14,906 nt of DNA from NCBI GenBank assembly GCA_902462495.1, contig CABQCC010000037.1, positions 1 through 14,906 on the forward strand, in the 5' to 3' direction. Of this stretch, positions 14,745 to 14,906 are shown piece by piece (the stretch's first letter is position 1; every line of letters begins with the position of its first letter). Position numbers and translations under genes: made by a program. The notes under the pieces are model-generated. The model did not search any database. It saw nothing but the letters and a program-made list of their open reading frames with translations, and was not told the origin of the DNA. This DNA comes from an uncultured Eubacterium sp. (lineage in GTDB: Bacteria; Bacillota; Clostridia; Oscillospirales; Acutalibacteraceae).

Positions 14745-14791
14745 ATCTCCAGCCTCCTTTCGATTATCGAACTATCCTTAAGTTCAACTAA

Positions 14792-14820
14792 ATAATAGCA
14801 TACCTTTTGGTAATTGTCAA
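14792..14820 (-). promoter_or_regulatory. Consensus promoter of the candidate RNA
   Basis: On the minus strand a perfect TTGACA (14820-14815), a 17-base spacer and TATTAT (14797-14792) with TG at 14800-14799 form an extended -10 promoter. A/T tracts upstream (14823-14850) resemble an UP element. The predicted start is near 14785. No protein gene of normal size lies within the next 500 bases on this strand. Confidence 0.8.
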
Positions 14821-14906
14821 TAGTTTTTTTGAAAAAAAATATAAAAAATATGTAAAGGAAATCCATAAGACCCGGCGTGAGCGTGTTACCTGCCGTGTCG
14901 GTCATT

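Larger units (their letters stand above)
14318..14785 (-). ncRNA. Candidate structured RNA of unknown class (about 465 nt)
   Basis: The 630 bases after nanK contain no normal gene, but the minus strand has a consensus promoter, a run of hairpins and a terminator-like hairpin. In RNA order: an SD-containing stem AGGAGGCTGG/CCAGCCACCT (14758-14749 with 14723-14714, one A-A mismatch); a two-tier hairpin TCAATCG/CGATTGA (14682-14676 with 14650-14644) enclosing TTATTAA/TTAATAA; a long-range TGCAGGGT/ATCCTGCA helix (14616-14609 with 14550-14543, one G-U); a 7-bp TTATCTT/AAGATAA hairpin (14472-14466 with 14449-14443); an A/T hairpin near 14418-14397; and the terminator. Three repeated units sit between the last hairpins. 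I could not match it to tmRNA, 6S, SRP, RNase P, T-box or a common riboswitch. It could instead be a leader or an mRNA of very small ORFs. The RNA ends are predicted. Confidence 0.55.

Noticed and set aside
14741..14905. 54-codon minus-strand open frame from the right edge
   Set aside because: It runs through a consensus promoter and long A/T tracts (runs of Phe and Lys codons), so it is probably chance. The end of an unseen gene cannot be fully excluded.

Overview
The window looks like a chromosomal segment of a low-GC, AT-rich clostridial Firmicute, most likely of the Ruminococcaceae/Oscillospiraceae type and probably from an animal gut. Three things point there: Firmicute-style PASTA-kinase, RemA and YugP-like proteins; the conserved Firmicute order yicC-remA-gmk-rpoZ-...-priA-def-fmt-rsmB-rlmN-prpC-prkC; and a host-sialic-acid catabolic cluster beside it. 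The taxonomic placement is inference from gene content and base composition, not from a marker-gene comparison.

Region 1 (1-10860, all minus strand) is one tightly packed operon. A strong sigma-A-type promoter (10889-10917) is followed in transcription order by yicC (RNase-like), remA, gmk, rpoZ, priA, def, fmt, a YugP-like membrane zinc metallopeptidase, rsmB, rlmN, a PP2C-type phosphatase, and the Ser/Thr PASTA kinase prkC, which runs off the left edge. Junctions are overlaps of 1-11 bases (ATGA, TGATG, TAATG), direct abutment, or gaps of at most about 20 bases, so translational coupling is likely throughout. The genes cover nucleotide and RNA metabolism, replication restart, N-formylmethionine formation and removal, rRNA methylation and cell-wall-sensing phosphorylation. 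Compared with the Bacillus subtilis order, coaBC is absent between rpoZ and priA, and a peptidase gene lies between fmt and rsmB.

Region 2 (about 10960-14276) is a sialic-acid catabolic locus organised around a divergent promoter region. To the left (minus strand) are nanA (N-acetylneuraminate lyase) and a coupled single-pass membrane protein of unknown function with an ExbD/TolR-like outer domain, ending at an intrinsic terminator (10967-10994). To the right (plus strand) are nanE (ManNAc-6-P epimerase) and nanK (ROK-family ManNAc kinase), ending at another terminator (14247-14276). NanA, NanK and NanE together turn Neu5Ac into GlcNAc-6-P plus pyruvate. No transporter, sialidase, nagA or nagB is in the window. 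A perfect 18-bp palindrome contributes the -35 boxes of both divergent promoters, and the nanE promoter is placed so that the transcript should start at or next to the A of the ATG (a leaderless mRNA).

Region 3 (14277-14906) has no convincing protein gene of normal size. On the minus strand it holds a consensus promoter (TTGACA, 17-bp spacer, TGC-TATTAT), then about 465 nt of hairpin-rich sequence and a terminator-like hairpin. This is best read as an unidentified structured RNA. It contains a 15-codon mini-ORF whose Shine-Dalgarno sequence lies in a stem, and three repeated units near its 3' end that each look like a ribosome-binding site plus ATG followed almost at once by a stop codon. This is the most promising candidate for something undescribed. 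The last 35 bases are abruptly GC-rich and may belong to the next, unseen feature.
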